DNA from: Diatrype stigma
Taxonomy: Eukaryota > Ascomycota > Sordariomycetes > Xylariales > Diatrypaceae
Length of the DNA stretch: 64,000 nt
Reading direction: 5' to 3'
Assembly: GCA_022225965.2 (NCBI GenBank)
Contig: JAKJXP020000023.1
Location: 124,001-188,000 of the forward strand
Position 1 is the stretch's first letter, and the number at the start of each line of letters is the position of its first letter. Under the pieces are notes generated by a model. The model worked only from the letters and a program-made list of their open reading frames with translations. It ran no database searches and was not told the origin of the DNA. Shown piece after piece: positions 1-11,744 of this stretch. The translations under genes and the position numbers were made by a program.

Positions 1-1853
1 GCCGCCACCTCGATGCCATCCTGCACGTACTGCCCGAAGACGCCGTCGGCGTAGACCGTGAGCCGGTACGTGCCGGCCTTGACCCTGGGTATGGTCGCGC
101 TGCCGCTGTCACCGTCGATCTCGGCCCAGTACTGGTACGCGCCCGCGTCGAGGGCGTTGTCCTGGAAGTCGACCCCGTCCTGCGCCAGCACGGCGATCGC
201 GTTCTCGGCCCCGTCCGGCAGCGAGGCGGCCCGCAGGGTCCAGGTGCCGCGGCCAGAGGTCGGCACGTAGTTGGGAACGTGCTCGGCGATCGAGTCGTAG
301 AAGTCCGCGTCCCATTCGGGATCGGCGTAGCTCGCCGCGTCAGCCTGGAGCGTGAGCAAGTCCGTGCCTGCTGGGAAGTGGTTGAAGTGGAAGTATCGCT
401 GCGAGACGAGGGGCGTCAGCCGGGTCGTCAATCAGGTGATGGGCGGCAAGGTAAAGGAGAGGGGGTTAGCGGCTCACTGGACCAAAGGTGCGGTCGAACC
501 CGTTCGTGATGTTCGGCTATCCCGGATGAATTAAGTATGTTAGCAGGAGATCATCTATACGAAGTATCTCTAAAGCCGACTTGCCGTCTGATCGCCGTGG
601 TGGTTGGAGACTTTTGCATGGTTACCGTGAGGAGTTAGTGAGATGATAGACACGAATCACACGCCCGCCCATACGAATACTGCGTAATATGGGGTGATGG
701 GAGAGGTAAACACGGACCCATGTAATCGTAAACAATCCCATCCACGACCAAGTCAGAGTGTAAGGGGCCGCCAAAGTACGTCTCGCGCGTGTTCATAACC
801 ATCCACATCCCAAAGGTGGAGTTATCCGAGATTTGGGAACCATCGGCATACCTGCATCGTCACCCATGTAAGCAAGCATACTTGCGGCCCCGGCCAATTG
901 GGAACTCACATGCCATGGGCAGTATGCTTTCTCCAAGTATCCTGGAAAGTGTACTTCGTGAAGTAGTCGGCTTCCTGCTGCACGTCTTGTATATGTCAGT
1001 ATCATCGCGTATGCATGATCCTACCCTATAGGTATGCAATAACAGCCGCATTATTATGCCAGGAGATTGGTATGAACGTACTACAAAGACGTCAGTAATG
1101 CAGAGAGTAACAATCGTGTGTTGGTGATTCTGGGATGCCGGCGCGGCATGTTGTTCCACACATACCAGGGGTCGTCCGGCGTGTTCCCCAGATACCATGT
1201 GGCATCCTGAACTACCACCTCGTTTGCCACGGCTTCATCACCAGGCAAGGGTGCATATTGTACGTCATTCGTCAGGAGGTGTGTCCAGATGTCGGAATTG
1301 GGCCGTAGGAGCGTGCGGAACTCTTGCAAGTTACGCAGAAAGGGTGTCTCCTCGTTGTGGTACGCGAGCCGCGAGAACGTGTGCAAGCCGGTCTCGCCGT
1401 CTCTCAGGAACCAGTACTGCTCCAGCACCTGGCCCGTGGCGGTGTAGGTATCCGACATCTTGATGCCCCCATAGCTGGTATTCGCGGAGTCTACCCCGGA
1501 AAAGAGCTCGTACGTTGGCTGCGTCTTCCCTGGCGTCCAGAACCCCGATGGTATGCTCGTAGCAGTTAGTATCATAACAACCACTCCTCGCCATTCCTTA
1601 AGGTTCAAGGAAGAACTCACCAGTAGCAGTCAAGATAGAAGACACCCGCTGATCCTGATCGGGCACCAAGCAGATTCTGGCCGTCCAGCTCCAATGTGAC
1701 CATGGCACCGGAGGCTTTCTCCACACTGGTATTGAGACGATCATTGTTGATGACGAGATGGGTTGCATTCTCCGTTGCGACCAGGGCAGCACATCCGCCA
1801 CCAACAAGACCGGCAAGCAGAAGCAATGTCGTAATAGAGGTCGGGAGCAGCAT
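1..1853 (-). CDS. PL4 rhamnogalacturonan lyase, 3' end outside window
   Basis: Secreted pectin-degrading enzyme that cleaves the rhamnose-galacturonate backbone of rhamnogalacturonan I by beta-elimination. The ATG at 1853 opens a hydrophobic signal peptide (about 20 residues) followed by the PL4 start ENATHLVINNDRL. Seven exons can be followed: 1853-1621, 1555-1166, 985-910, 851-718, 610-586, 516-478 and 398-1. Family stretches include FWTPGKTQPTYELFSG, NEVVVQDATWYLGNTPDDP, DYFTKYTFQDTW, TYFGGPLHSDLVVDGI, PNITNGFDRTFGP, NYVPTSGRGTW and DGVDFQDNALDAGAYQYWAE. The intron 585-517 is GC-AG; those ending at 986 and 611 use AAG acceptors. Every junction keeps frame except 1166/985: with the consensus donor GTATGT at 1165 the join gives a TGA, while dropping one G would restore the family sequence DDPYVQQ. 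So it may be a recent pseudogene, a sequencing error or unusual splicing. The family call is firm; integrity is not. Confidence 0.88.
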
Positions 1854-4800
1854 CGTGTTGGCAGGTCTCACAAAAGAAGCTTCACCAACGTGGCAATACA
1901 GTAGCGCTCTTGTCCCCGGGTACACAGCATACGGCCTACGACCTACCTTTATTTCATGCTTCCTACCTACCCCCCCTAGCCAGCGTCTCGGTATCTATCA
2001 GGCGTGGTGCCCGGGGCTACTATGCATGAGCTGCTGGAGAATCATTACTCCAGACTGCTATATGCCTATATATTCTTATTCTGCGGGGAATTGCGGGGAC
2101 CCCCAGATCTCAACGATGAAGGCTTATCCTGTTTGGGGACCGTTGCGGAGAAATCAGCATTGTCGAGATTACTACGTAGTAGTAAGAGGTAAGAGGCGCC
2201 GACATGGCTTCGGTAATCGGTAGAAGCCCCAGCGAGCGTGAATAAAAACGGCTGGCAGTGATATATATAGATAAGTATGTGGTAAATATCAACCGAGTTC
2301 TCTCGCCTAGTCGCCCTTTTTCGCTCATTCCGTACGACTCAAACTACGTTTTCAGCCCTTTCTTGCAATTCCACCAAACTAGACCTCAGACGTGCCATGA
2401 TGATTTCATTGACGACAAGCTGCATGACAACATGGCAACACGGCATCTAATTGCATACTTGTGTTCCTGGCTAAGGAACCTCTAAGACTCTCATCAATAG
2501 ATGACACAACATCCGGTTGCCATGCTCGCTAATATGTCATAGAAAGCCGGCTTAACGGCGAAGGAGGACGGCCTGTTGGACGGGATCGATACCTTGTTGG
2601 AGCTCCACGCTTTCCCTGTCATTAGCCGGCAACGACCAAGATCGCCAAACTGACTGCATAAGCATTTTTGCCCGACGACGGCAATCCTGGAGAGGGTATC
2701 GGGGATTGGTCCGCGACACCGGTTGAGGTATAGAAGAAGGCTATATGGAGGCAGTCACATTGCTGATGTTGGAGTGATCTGTGATCAAAGAACAACCGCA
2801 GCTTGGAAACTTTGAAATGGGACGGAATGGCCGTGGGGGTTGGTTAGACGACCCCGATCAGTTCTCATAACCTGCACCTGCAACCTGCACCTGCGCCTTG
2901 CTGGCTGGACCTGTGAGGTGAGGTGTTTGTTGTCCGTAAAGAGTATTTTGAGTCCCAGTGAACGATCTTGCTTTTTGCCCCGATGATCGATGAGTGGTCG
3001 TCATCCAGTGGCACTACGAAGTAGTTGCATATCAATAAGATTATCTATGCACAAAATAACCTGGGCAGAAGTGGGCAGCAGAAGTGCAGATCAGCGCAGA
3101 TCAACGGCAATTGAGAGGGATCTAGAAAGAATCGGGGATTTGACCCGTTTGACCGTCCAATATTGATTGCATTGTATGTATACCGACTATTGCCTAGATG
3201 TGTGATGTCTGGATGTGTGACTTCATGTAGATAATATTTTAGTGCCAACAGCTGTCAGCTTTATCTTGGGGGTCATCCATGCCCATATGCTGTTAGGGTA
3301 TTGGTTGACAGACCGACTGTTGTGAATGTTGAACCTGAGCCTGAGGATGTGCATCTGTGGTTTGTTGGCGTTGGGAGGAATATGGTGGCCTGCCTGCAGC
3401 GTGCTTATCGGCTAAGTTTATACTTCGTACCATGGTAGTATTTGAGTTGGTAGTTAATTAGTTACCCCTTTTGTCCCTACACCCCCAAATTAAGCAAGCA
3501 AAGCCTTCCTAATAGTATCTCCCGCTTCAGACCTTCCGCCAAGATACGGAGTTTAGCGCCTTGTTACATTCCTGTTCGGGCTATATTCAAACCCCTATCA
3601 TGCCAACCTGTCGCGCTTGAGAGTGTCGGCTACCTTGAAGGACGGCGCTTATTTTCTAGGCCCTCTCGCGCATCATGGAAATTGTGACGACTCAGTACTA
3701 TCCAAGTCTGCAGATACTAGGCAGCGCTAGATAGCTGGTTTCATAGCGCTTGGTCCATAAGTAGCCGAGCAGGCCGAGATGTGAGATAGCGGCTCTTAAC
3801 CTAGCGGTAAGTAGCGTATGCTATGAGCTCTATATTATAGTATCGTAGCGCCAAGCGCTAGGAATAGTTACCCAGTAAGTATAATGTGTTATGCACCTGA
3901 TAAGTTGGGATGAAAGCGGCTGGGGGATAAAGTCAAAGGGGAAACAAAGCAAAAAAGGCTGTTTCTAATTTCACTGCTCAGAACCGCTGACAGCTTTGCC
4001 AATGGCCTTGGCTCCTACCGGGATTTGGCCTAGTCAGATCCAGGCGGAATAAGGCTAGATAAAGTTAGGTAGAGTTGCATTAAGGCAGATCATCGCCCTG
4101 CCCTGTGGCTTGTCTGCTGCTGTGTTGCCAAAAGCCCGCGCGAAAGCCATGCAAATGCAAACCCTGCATTACTGGTAGTGGTAGATGGGCCAGATGCATG
4201 GGAAAGTCCCCGCTTGCTTTGATGCGGAATGTGGAATACAATCTGATACCAACCCAACGTTAGACCTACTTCAACTTGAAACATGCCGCTTAGCCCTGAC
4301 TATGGACATGGGCATGAACACAGCCAGTCATTGGTATTCAGTCGTCCAGTCATCGACCAACCCAACCAACACTCACCAACCTATGCAGCTATGCATCATC
4401 CATGAGCACCATCCAATGTGTGTGTGCTGTACACACCGGTTCATCATCATCGTCATCCTGCTTGCTCCAGGCATGTAATCGTACCTGCGCTCCAGCGCGG
4501 CGCCGACCTGCGCTGATCACAAAACCATGCTGCCAATCATCGTGTGCCGCGGTATTCTCCTAGTGGGGACCGAGAATCATGTTGATCTACATACGTAAGT
4601 GAAATTCTATCTATGTACGATATTCCGGTTCTGAGGAAAGCTCATGGGATGAGTTCATGTGGCCGCCCCGCGCATTGGTACATGCATGGAAAATGGATGT
4701 ACATCGAGAATGCCCTACGAAATAAAGGACTCCCGAGGGGGAGGGAGCTATGGTACATAGCCTTGTTAGCCGTAAGTGCCGTAGGGGAGCTCTATGATAT

Positions 4801-5029
4801 ACCCAGCCCCATATAGTCAGGGGTACCTCGCTCGATCTCCTTTAATCTTTCCTTCCGTTGTCCAGTAGTGGGGACCGGCTTTTGATCCTGGTATTCGCCT
4901 CCCTCGATCCATCCAGCGCTCTCTCGCAAACTTTCCCACCTTATATATGGTGGTGCCCCGGCAGAGTTGGACCCTTCCAACTCCTCTCGGCGTCGATCGC
5001 TAACTCCCACCCCTCGTAGAATAATCAAG
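1854..5029. other. 3.2-kb intergenic spacer between divergent secreted-enzyme genes
   Basis: No convincing coding region. It must hold the promoters of the leftward lyase and the rightward GH76 gene. Short open frames (for example 3045-3248 minus, 4185-4478 plus) have no domain pattern or splice context. A perfect 10-bp inverted repeat (TAGCGCTTGG at 3744-3753, its complement at 3851-3860) and two copies of TACTTCGTA (3015-3023 and 3421-3429) are the only structures noticed. Confidence 0.6.
4942..4948 (+). promoter_or_regulatory. TATA-like box of the GH76 gene
   Basis: TATATAT lies 82-88 bp upstream of the chosen ATG at 5030, a sensible distance for a core promoter plus a short leader. Its position favours the ATG at 5030 over the in-frame ATG at 4967, which would leave almost no leader. 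Confidence 0.4.
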
Positions 5030-6329
5030 ATGGTTTCCGGATCTGTCATCGGTGGGCTGGCCTCACGAGCCTTCTTGATGTCCTCGAACGCCAACTTCAA
5101 GAGCGCGGCAGAGTACCAGACCAACGCCGTCGACGGCATCAAGGCGCTCCAGACCTGGTACAACCGCGGCACGGGGCTATGGGACACCACGGGCTGGTGG
5201 AACAGCGCGAACTGCCTGACCGTTCTCGCCGACTTCGCCGTCCTGCGGCCCGAGATATCGAAGGACCTGGGCCTTCCGGAAATCATACAGAACACCTACG
5301 AGCAGGCGCAGAAGACGACGGTCCAGGCGACCAAGGTCCTCGCGGCGGACGGCATGCCGCTCTCGACCTACACGCGGGTAGAGAAGCGTGATCTTGAGGC
5401 GAGGGGTTTTGACAACTTCATCAACGACTTCTACGACGACGAAGGGTGGTGGGCATTGGCGATGATCCGTGCCCAGGACATTGGCGTCCAGGGCCTCGGC
5501 GACCAGACGTACCTCGCAGAGGCCGAGGGGATATTTGAGGATATGCACAGGGGCAATTCGAGTTGTGGTGGGATATTCGTATGTGGCCTTCCCCGATTCC
5601 TTTGTCTGGTTTCCCGTGGAATCCTTACCGCGGTGAAGTGAAAGTGGAAGAATACCAATCACTAACTAACATCCGGCGTGTTCGTAGTGGAGCAAAACAA
5701 CAACCTACACCAACGCGATTGCGAACGAGCTGTACCTATCCGTGGCGGCGTCCCTCGCGAACCGGGTCCCGGCCAAGAAGGACTACTACTTGGGCATCGC
5801 CATGGGGCAGTGGGAGTGGTTCCGGAACAGCGGGCTGATCAACGACCAGAACCTGATCAACGACGGGCTGACGGAGGACTGCAAGAACAACGGGATGCAG
5901 ACGTGGACGTACAACCAGGGCGTGGTGCTCGGCGGGCTGGCGGAGCTCAGCCGGGCGACGGGCGACGAGTCGTACCTGGACCAGGCCATGGCCATCGCGA
6001 CGGCGGCCATCACGCACCTGTCCCGGGACGGCGTCCTCTTCGAGGGGTGCGAGCCCAACTGCGGCTCCGACGGCTCCCAGTTCAAGGGCGTCTTCATGCG
6101 CAACCTCAAGTACCTGCACCACGCGCGCGCCAGCGAGCCCGTCCGCAACTTCCTCCTCGCCAACGCCAACGCCATCTGGGCCCGGGACCGCAGCGGCGGC
6201 GACCCCGCCCCCGCCAACGGGCTCGGCATCACGTGGAACGGCCCCTACGTCAACGCCACGGCCGGCACCCACAGCTCCGCCATGGACGTCCTCGTCGGCG
6301 CCATGGCCGTGTCTGCCGCCGTCGTCTGA
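5030..6329 (+). CDS. GH76 family alpha-1,6-mannanase (DFG5/DCW1 type)
   Basis: Predicted glycoside hydrolase/transglycosidase acting on alpha-1,6-mannan; fungal members act at the cell wall, often linking GPI proteins to glucan. Two exons, 5030-5578 and 5688-6329, joined through a phase-0 intron (GTATGT donor, ACTAAC branch region, TAG acceptor) give about 396 residues. Family features: WYNRGTGLWDTTGWWNSAN near residues 44-62, the paired catalytic aspartates in NDFYDDEGWWALA (Asp136-137), CGGIFWSK across the splice junction, MQTWTYNQGVVLGGLAEL, and GTHSSAMDVLVGA near the end. An in-frame ATG at 4967 would add 21 basic residues; 5030 has the better start context. The N terminus has only a weak hydrophobic stretch and the C terminus is only mildly hydrophobic, so secretion and GPI anchoring are uncertain, or a 5' exon is missed. 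The family call is confident. Confidence 0.9.
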
Positions 6330-7786
6330 ATGGACTCGGCACAAGCAAACCAAACCGAAATAACCCCAAAAGAAGTCAATCCCTATGAAAAGAAGGGGAA
6401 ACAACCAAAAAAACTGATATAAACCATTAATCTGATCCACGTCTGATCTGATATGCTCTCCTGAATATGTTCCTTTAACTTTGATACCCTCGGTGTTCCT
6501 TCCTTTCTTTTTCGTCTTGCACTAGTTATTTTGTTTAATGTCTTGTAGTAAAATTTAGAAGTGGGAGCGGGAGCGGGAGCGGGGGCGGGGTCGTCGGTGA
6601 ATGATGACTGGGTGGTAGTAGGTCGGCAGGTAGGCATGTACCTACGCCTTCCTGCCTATACGCAGGTGTCGGGTTGATGGAAACGCCTACTTACACGTGC
6701 ATGAGCATGAGCAAATGGAGGTACGGTACCTGGGTAGTCGATCGGGGTTCATCATCGGCCGGGATCGAATGATGACACCCGAGGAGAATTATATATCAAA
6801 TTATTATACTTATATAATTTTACTAGCTAGTGTCTAACTAACTATGATTTCCTTCCCGCCCAACCTTCATTTTCCGGTGATTCACGATGCGTTTACAACT
6901 CATCGTCAAGCGAGGTGGGTAGGATTCAAAGCTTCATTGCGCCTTTCGTACCTGAGAACAGCAAGGAGGTAATTGTGTGCACTTATAGCATTGCCGTCTA
7001 CAGCATCAACCCAGTCGAAGATCAAGGCCCTTGCGTAAATCGTTTTTGGAAACGATCGTAACATGGTTGACAATCTCGATATGTGTTTTACGGTTGTTGT
7101 CTGCGGATAAATAGCTACCTAGCTGTCGATCTCTTCAATGCCGGGTATATGTAGGCACTTCATAAATTACATATGATTAGCCCTGGGGATGAGGGAAAGC
7201 TGAAGCTATTAAGGCTAATTGTGTAGCAACACTGCCGTGGTATGGGCGATGTTTACAGAGGTGGATTCTAAGAATATGAAGAGTTGTACTTCGTAGTGCC
7301 GGGATAGAAGTATAAATAATCTCAGTCTCCATTGCCATTTTGCTTCCAGGCATCAAAACCCGGGAGAAGGAGTGGGGTCGGTTCTTGGAGTAAAACCGGT
7401 CAATTCAAGCCAAACACACATACATTAAGTGTTCAACTTGGTTCATTCAATGGGAAACATGTTCCCTGCCTGACAACTGCCTGAGTGCCTTAACCTTGGA
7501 ATATTTGTGAATTCTGTTGCCTGGTTAAGCGAACCTTTTGCCCGTGATGGATTATAGGGGGTTTGTTGCCTAGAGTCCGTTGGACTAAAGCAGTATATTT
7601 AAGTGGCCGGTACCCATGTATGTACATGAGTTTAGTGATGAACCCCACGTAAACCTACGTAAGTAAACAGCACTGAGTGCCTTTTGGGCTTCTACCTGCT
7701 CCCGTATCTCATTTCTACATTATACAAAGGGCATAGGATCCTGGTGCGCCCTTCTTGTTTCGAAGGAAAGAAAACTCGCCTTTAAG
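6330..7786. other. 1.46-kb intergenic spacer
   Basis: No gene seen. It carries the GH76 3' flank, a (GGGAGC)n-like tract near 6559-6585, an A+T patch at 6786-6830 and one TACTTCGTA copy at 7287-7295. The last few hundred bases should contain the promoter of the cofactor D gene; no clear TATA box was found. Confidence 0.55.
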
Positions 7787-10700
7787 ATGGATGCTTCAGA
7801 GCAAGACCGAGATGTCGTCATCCAGCGGTATTCTGCCGATCTTGTCGCGGATTTCGACCGGTCGCTCAGGCCGTTTATGCGGAAGCCCAACGGACAGCCT
7901 CGACGCCGGGTACGCTCGAGGGAGACCTGGAGGCTAGTGGGTGAGGTGGGTTGTTGATCCAAAGAACGATATAGCCTTGACCAACTTTCTAATATATCCC
8001 TGAAAGGTGTTGGAACCATTCCAGGAACTTCCGCAACTGCTTGACCCGCATCTCCCGAGGTGGCTACCAGCCTTGGCTGAGGCGTTCCTAGACTGCCTAC
8101 ATGACCACCAGAAGAGCAGGTCGCTCTCCATGCGCTCTGAACTGCTGATGCCGCTGTCGCAAGCTATCTGCAGGATTATCTACACCTTCTGCAAGATCAG
8201 GGGCGAGAAGGTCATCGTCAGATTTCTCAATGTAGAAGCCAGGTATCTGGAGCCGCTTCTGCTAGCGGTCGAGGAGGCAGAGAGGAGGGCAGAGTCAGAT
8301 GTGGAGCAGAAATCGGCCAACGCGTGGACATGGCATGAACGCTATGTCGTTCTCTTGTGGCTTTCTCAGTTGCTCTTTGCGCCCTTTGACCTTTCAACTA
8401 TCTCGTCCGGCGATGCGGACGACCTTGATCCGCCCGCTGTTGCCGGATTTCAGTGGCCTCAGCGAGTCCCGGGTATCACGCTGAGAGTCATCCCGCTAGC
8501 CACGAAATATCTGGCGTCGCCAGGAAAAGAGCGAGATGGCGCGAAGGTGCTTCTAGTGCGCTTAGCAATGCGCAAGGACATGCGGGAAGTCGGCATACTC
8601 CACGCTCTGATCCAATGGGCTCTATCTACGTTACAATCTCACAAGGAGACCGCAATCAACTCCCCATACTACTACATCGGTAGCCTCGCATTCTTGGCTG
8701 GGGTATTGGGCGCTTCCGCGGACACTTCTATCATGGATCCTTACTTGGCAGATATATTCTATGCCACACAGGCTATTTCCGGTGAGGAGAACGAGACGGC
8801 TGCCGTAATCAATGGTTCCGCCCTTGCCCGCAAGATGCTGATCAAGGTGGTGCGCTCCGTTGTTACCCTGGCCTTGCGAAAGAAAGAGCAATCTATGGCC
8901 GAAACTGAAATCACGGAGACCTCCATCGGATACTTTCTCGAACAAGTCGCGGACAACGATACGCCAGTGAGGTTTGCTGCTAGCAAAGCGCTGAGTGTTA
9001 TCACTCTCAAGCTAGAGCCTGATATGGCTTCACAGGTCATAGAGGCTGTCCTTGAAGCTCTCAACCGCAATGTTCTGTGGGTCAAGAACAAGGCGAACCC
9101 ATCCGCGCCTCCAACCCGGGATACCACAGCAGTCGATGCCTCTGAATGGCATGGTTTGATGCTCACGCTCTCCCACCTTCTATATCGGAGAGCACCTCCC
9201 CCTGAAAACCTATCTGCTGTTGTACACGCGTTGCTCATGGGCCTCAGCTTCGAAAAGCGTAATGCATCTGGTGGTTCGGCTGGCACCAATGTCAGGGATG
9301 CCTCTTGTTTCGGCATCTGGGCTCTTGCTCGCCGATACAGCACGGCTGAACTGCTCCACGTAGAGACTAACTCTGTTTTAGTTGCGAGGGGACACGATGC
9401 ATCTTCCTCGATACTACAAGTGATCGCAACCGAGTTAGTAGTCACAGCCTCGCTCGATCCCGCTGGAAATATCAGACGCGGAGCATCTGCCGCTCTGCAA
9501 GAGTTGATCGGCCGGCATCCCGACACAGTAGATGAGGGCATTGCTGTTGTTCAGACTGTCGATTATCACACCGTCGCCCTTCGGTCTAGGGCTATTCATC
9601 AAGTGGCCATGCAAGCTGCGAAGCTTTCGACCCAGTATGGCCGGGCCTTGCTCGAAGCGACGCTCGGCTGGCGAGGCATCGGTGACATGGATGCAAATGC
9701 TCGACGTGTAGCAGCTATATCGTTTGGCTCGCTAGCCATGGAACTAGCCAAAGTACCGGGCGTAGACCCTATTGGCCGTTTCAGTAGCTCTGTTGACTTG
9801 CTGTTATCTCATTTGAAAGTACTTCAAATTCGGCAGGTAGAAGAACGACATGGCTTGCTACTGAGTCTTGCGGCTGTCATTGATACTCTACCATTACTGC
9901 TTGAACATGGTAGACTATTGGAGGGAAGCCGAGTGACCACGTTGCTAAACGCGGTGCAAGAGATCCTGCAAGAGTCACGGGACAACAAATATCGCAAGCT
10001 GGAACTGATTGCAGAAGCTACTGGCCAACTGATAGTGTCATGCTCGCCTATCTTCTTGATGGGGGAGTTTCTGCAAAAGGAGCCCGCCAATACGATGCCT
10101 GACATGGTCCGATCAGGTCCGTCCATAGTCGATGAGGATACCTTCGAAGCTGCTATATCCATCGCGAAAACCATCGACGATCTACAAAACGATCGCTCTT
10201 CGCAACTGGACAAACTCTTGGCAACCTTGGACGACGTGCATCAAGCCTGGCTCGATAGGGATGAGCCGGAAGTCGTAAAGGAAGCCTCAAGGGCTGCATT
10301 GGTGCTTCTAATATTTTCCAGCCCGGATAGCCGTGTAAGTATCATTGAAGGATGGTGCAAGAAAATATCTCGACCTAGGATACATCTGGACAGACATGGC
10401 AACGGCTTCTTTCATGCCATATCTCACGCATATCCATTAATGATCTCTCTGAGCCAAACAAAGCCTGAGAAGACGTGGGTACACAAATCGCTTACAACCC
10501 GCTGGGCGAAGGATAACAACATCGAGACGCGTGTCGCGATACTCGAGAGTCTTGTCGACAGAAGAGCACTCAAAGACAATACACGAGACTTCCTTGGCAC
10601 CATAGCGGAAGGTCTAGATGACTATACGACTAACACCCGAGGTGACATCGGTTCGCATGTACGACTAGCGGCCATCAAAGCAACGAAGACAATCTGGACT

Positions 10701-11744
10701 TCGCATATATATGACGAGCAGATCATATCTACACTGTTCCCTAGAATGCTTCGTTTAGCTGCCGAGAAGCTCGACAAAGTCCGTGCCGAAGCGCAATCGG
10801 CGTTGACGGTAGTGTTGCAGCCAGGGTGCGCATTCCCAGCTACCCCCTTGTTGGGTCACTACTGATGTTTTCTTCTCTCTAGATATGCTGAGCCGTTCAC
10901 AAAGATACCATGTTCTTCCAAAGAATACTTCGGGTTTCTGTTTACCCTCTGCACCTCTGAACGGCTGAACGGGAGAGTTTCGGAACATTGGTCAATTCCT
11001 ACGGCGGATTGCGTATCACTCCTACTTGTAGGTTTGGTGACTTCGGCGGACACGGGGAATGAAGACCTAGTCATCGAAACCCGTGCAGCACTAGCAGACT
11101 TCTGCGCCGGCTCACACGAGAACCTGCGTCGGATTTGCACGGCATTAATCGACAACCTAAAGCGCTACCAGGGCGTGGATCGCGTCGTGGTGCCCACACT
11201 AGAGGCTATCGCATTCCTTTTCCACGTCGACCTGCTGCAGCACCACGTCGATCTGAACCTGAAGCAGCTCTGCCTCCTGGTACAGAAGGCAGCCTACAAG
11301 ACGGGCAATGTGCGCAAGCTCGAAGCCTGCATAAGGGTGTACGGTGGCATCGCAACTGTCGACCACCACCGCCGCCCGCCCCTAACGTTGTCTGCGACTG
11401 CGACGGTAACCCCAGCAGCAGCACACCAGCACCAGACGAATCCCGGCGATACGGTGAATGTGCCGGCGGAGCTAATACAGAAGAGGCAGGCAGGCGTGGC
11501 CGAGGCGAAAAGGAGGTTGGGTGCCCTCATGCTCCACCCCTGGCCTCGCATCAGAAGCCTGGCCGTTGACGAGCTGTGGTCTCTGCTATCGGCAGCTGCC
11601 GATGATGACGAGCAGCAGCGGCAGCGGCAGCGGCAGCGGCACGGGGAGGAGGAGCACTATCAGAAATTACTCGGCGTTGATTGGGGCAAGGCTGACAAGA
11701 CACACATCAAGAGCACTGTGGGGGAGTTGGGGTTTGAGGCTTAA
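7787..11744 (+). CDS. Tubulin-specific chaperone D (tubulin-folding cofactor D, Cin1/Alp1 type)
   Basis: Cytosolic HEAT/ARM-repeat chaperone that takes folded beta-tubulin and forms the cofactor supercomplex producing alpha/beta dimers. Three exons, 7787-7945, 8007-10825 and 10883-11744, are in frame throughout and give 1279 residues, close to the usual cofactor D length (about 1200). The hallmark segment CRIIYTFCKIRGEKVIVRFL plus RYVVLLWLSQLLFAPFDLS lies around residues 100-175. The rest is helical-repeat sequence with the family tail KLLGVDWGKADKTH near the end. The first exon starts MDASEQDRD and joins VLEPFQELPQ in phase 0; the 61-nt intron ends in AAG. Intron 2 is 57 nt with a TCTCTCTAG acceptor. 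A CAG-CGG repeat near 11613-11640 encodes a Gln-Arg run in a loop close to the C terminus and may vary in length between strains. Confidence 0.93.
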
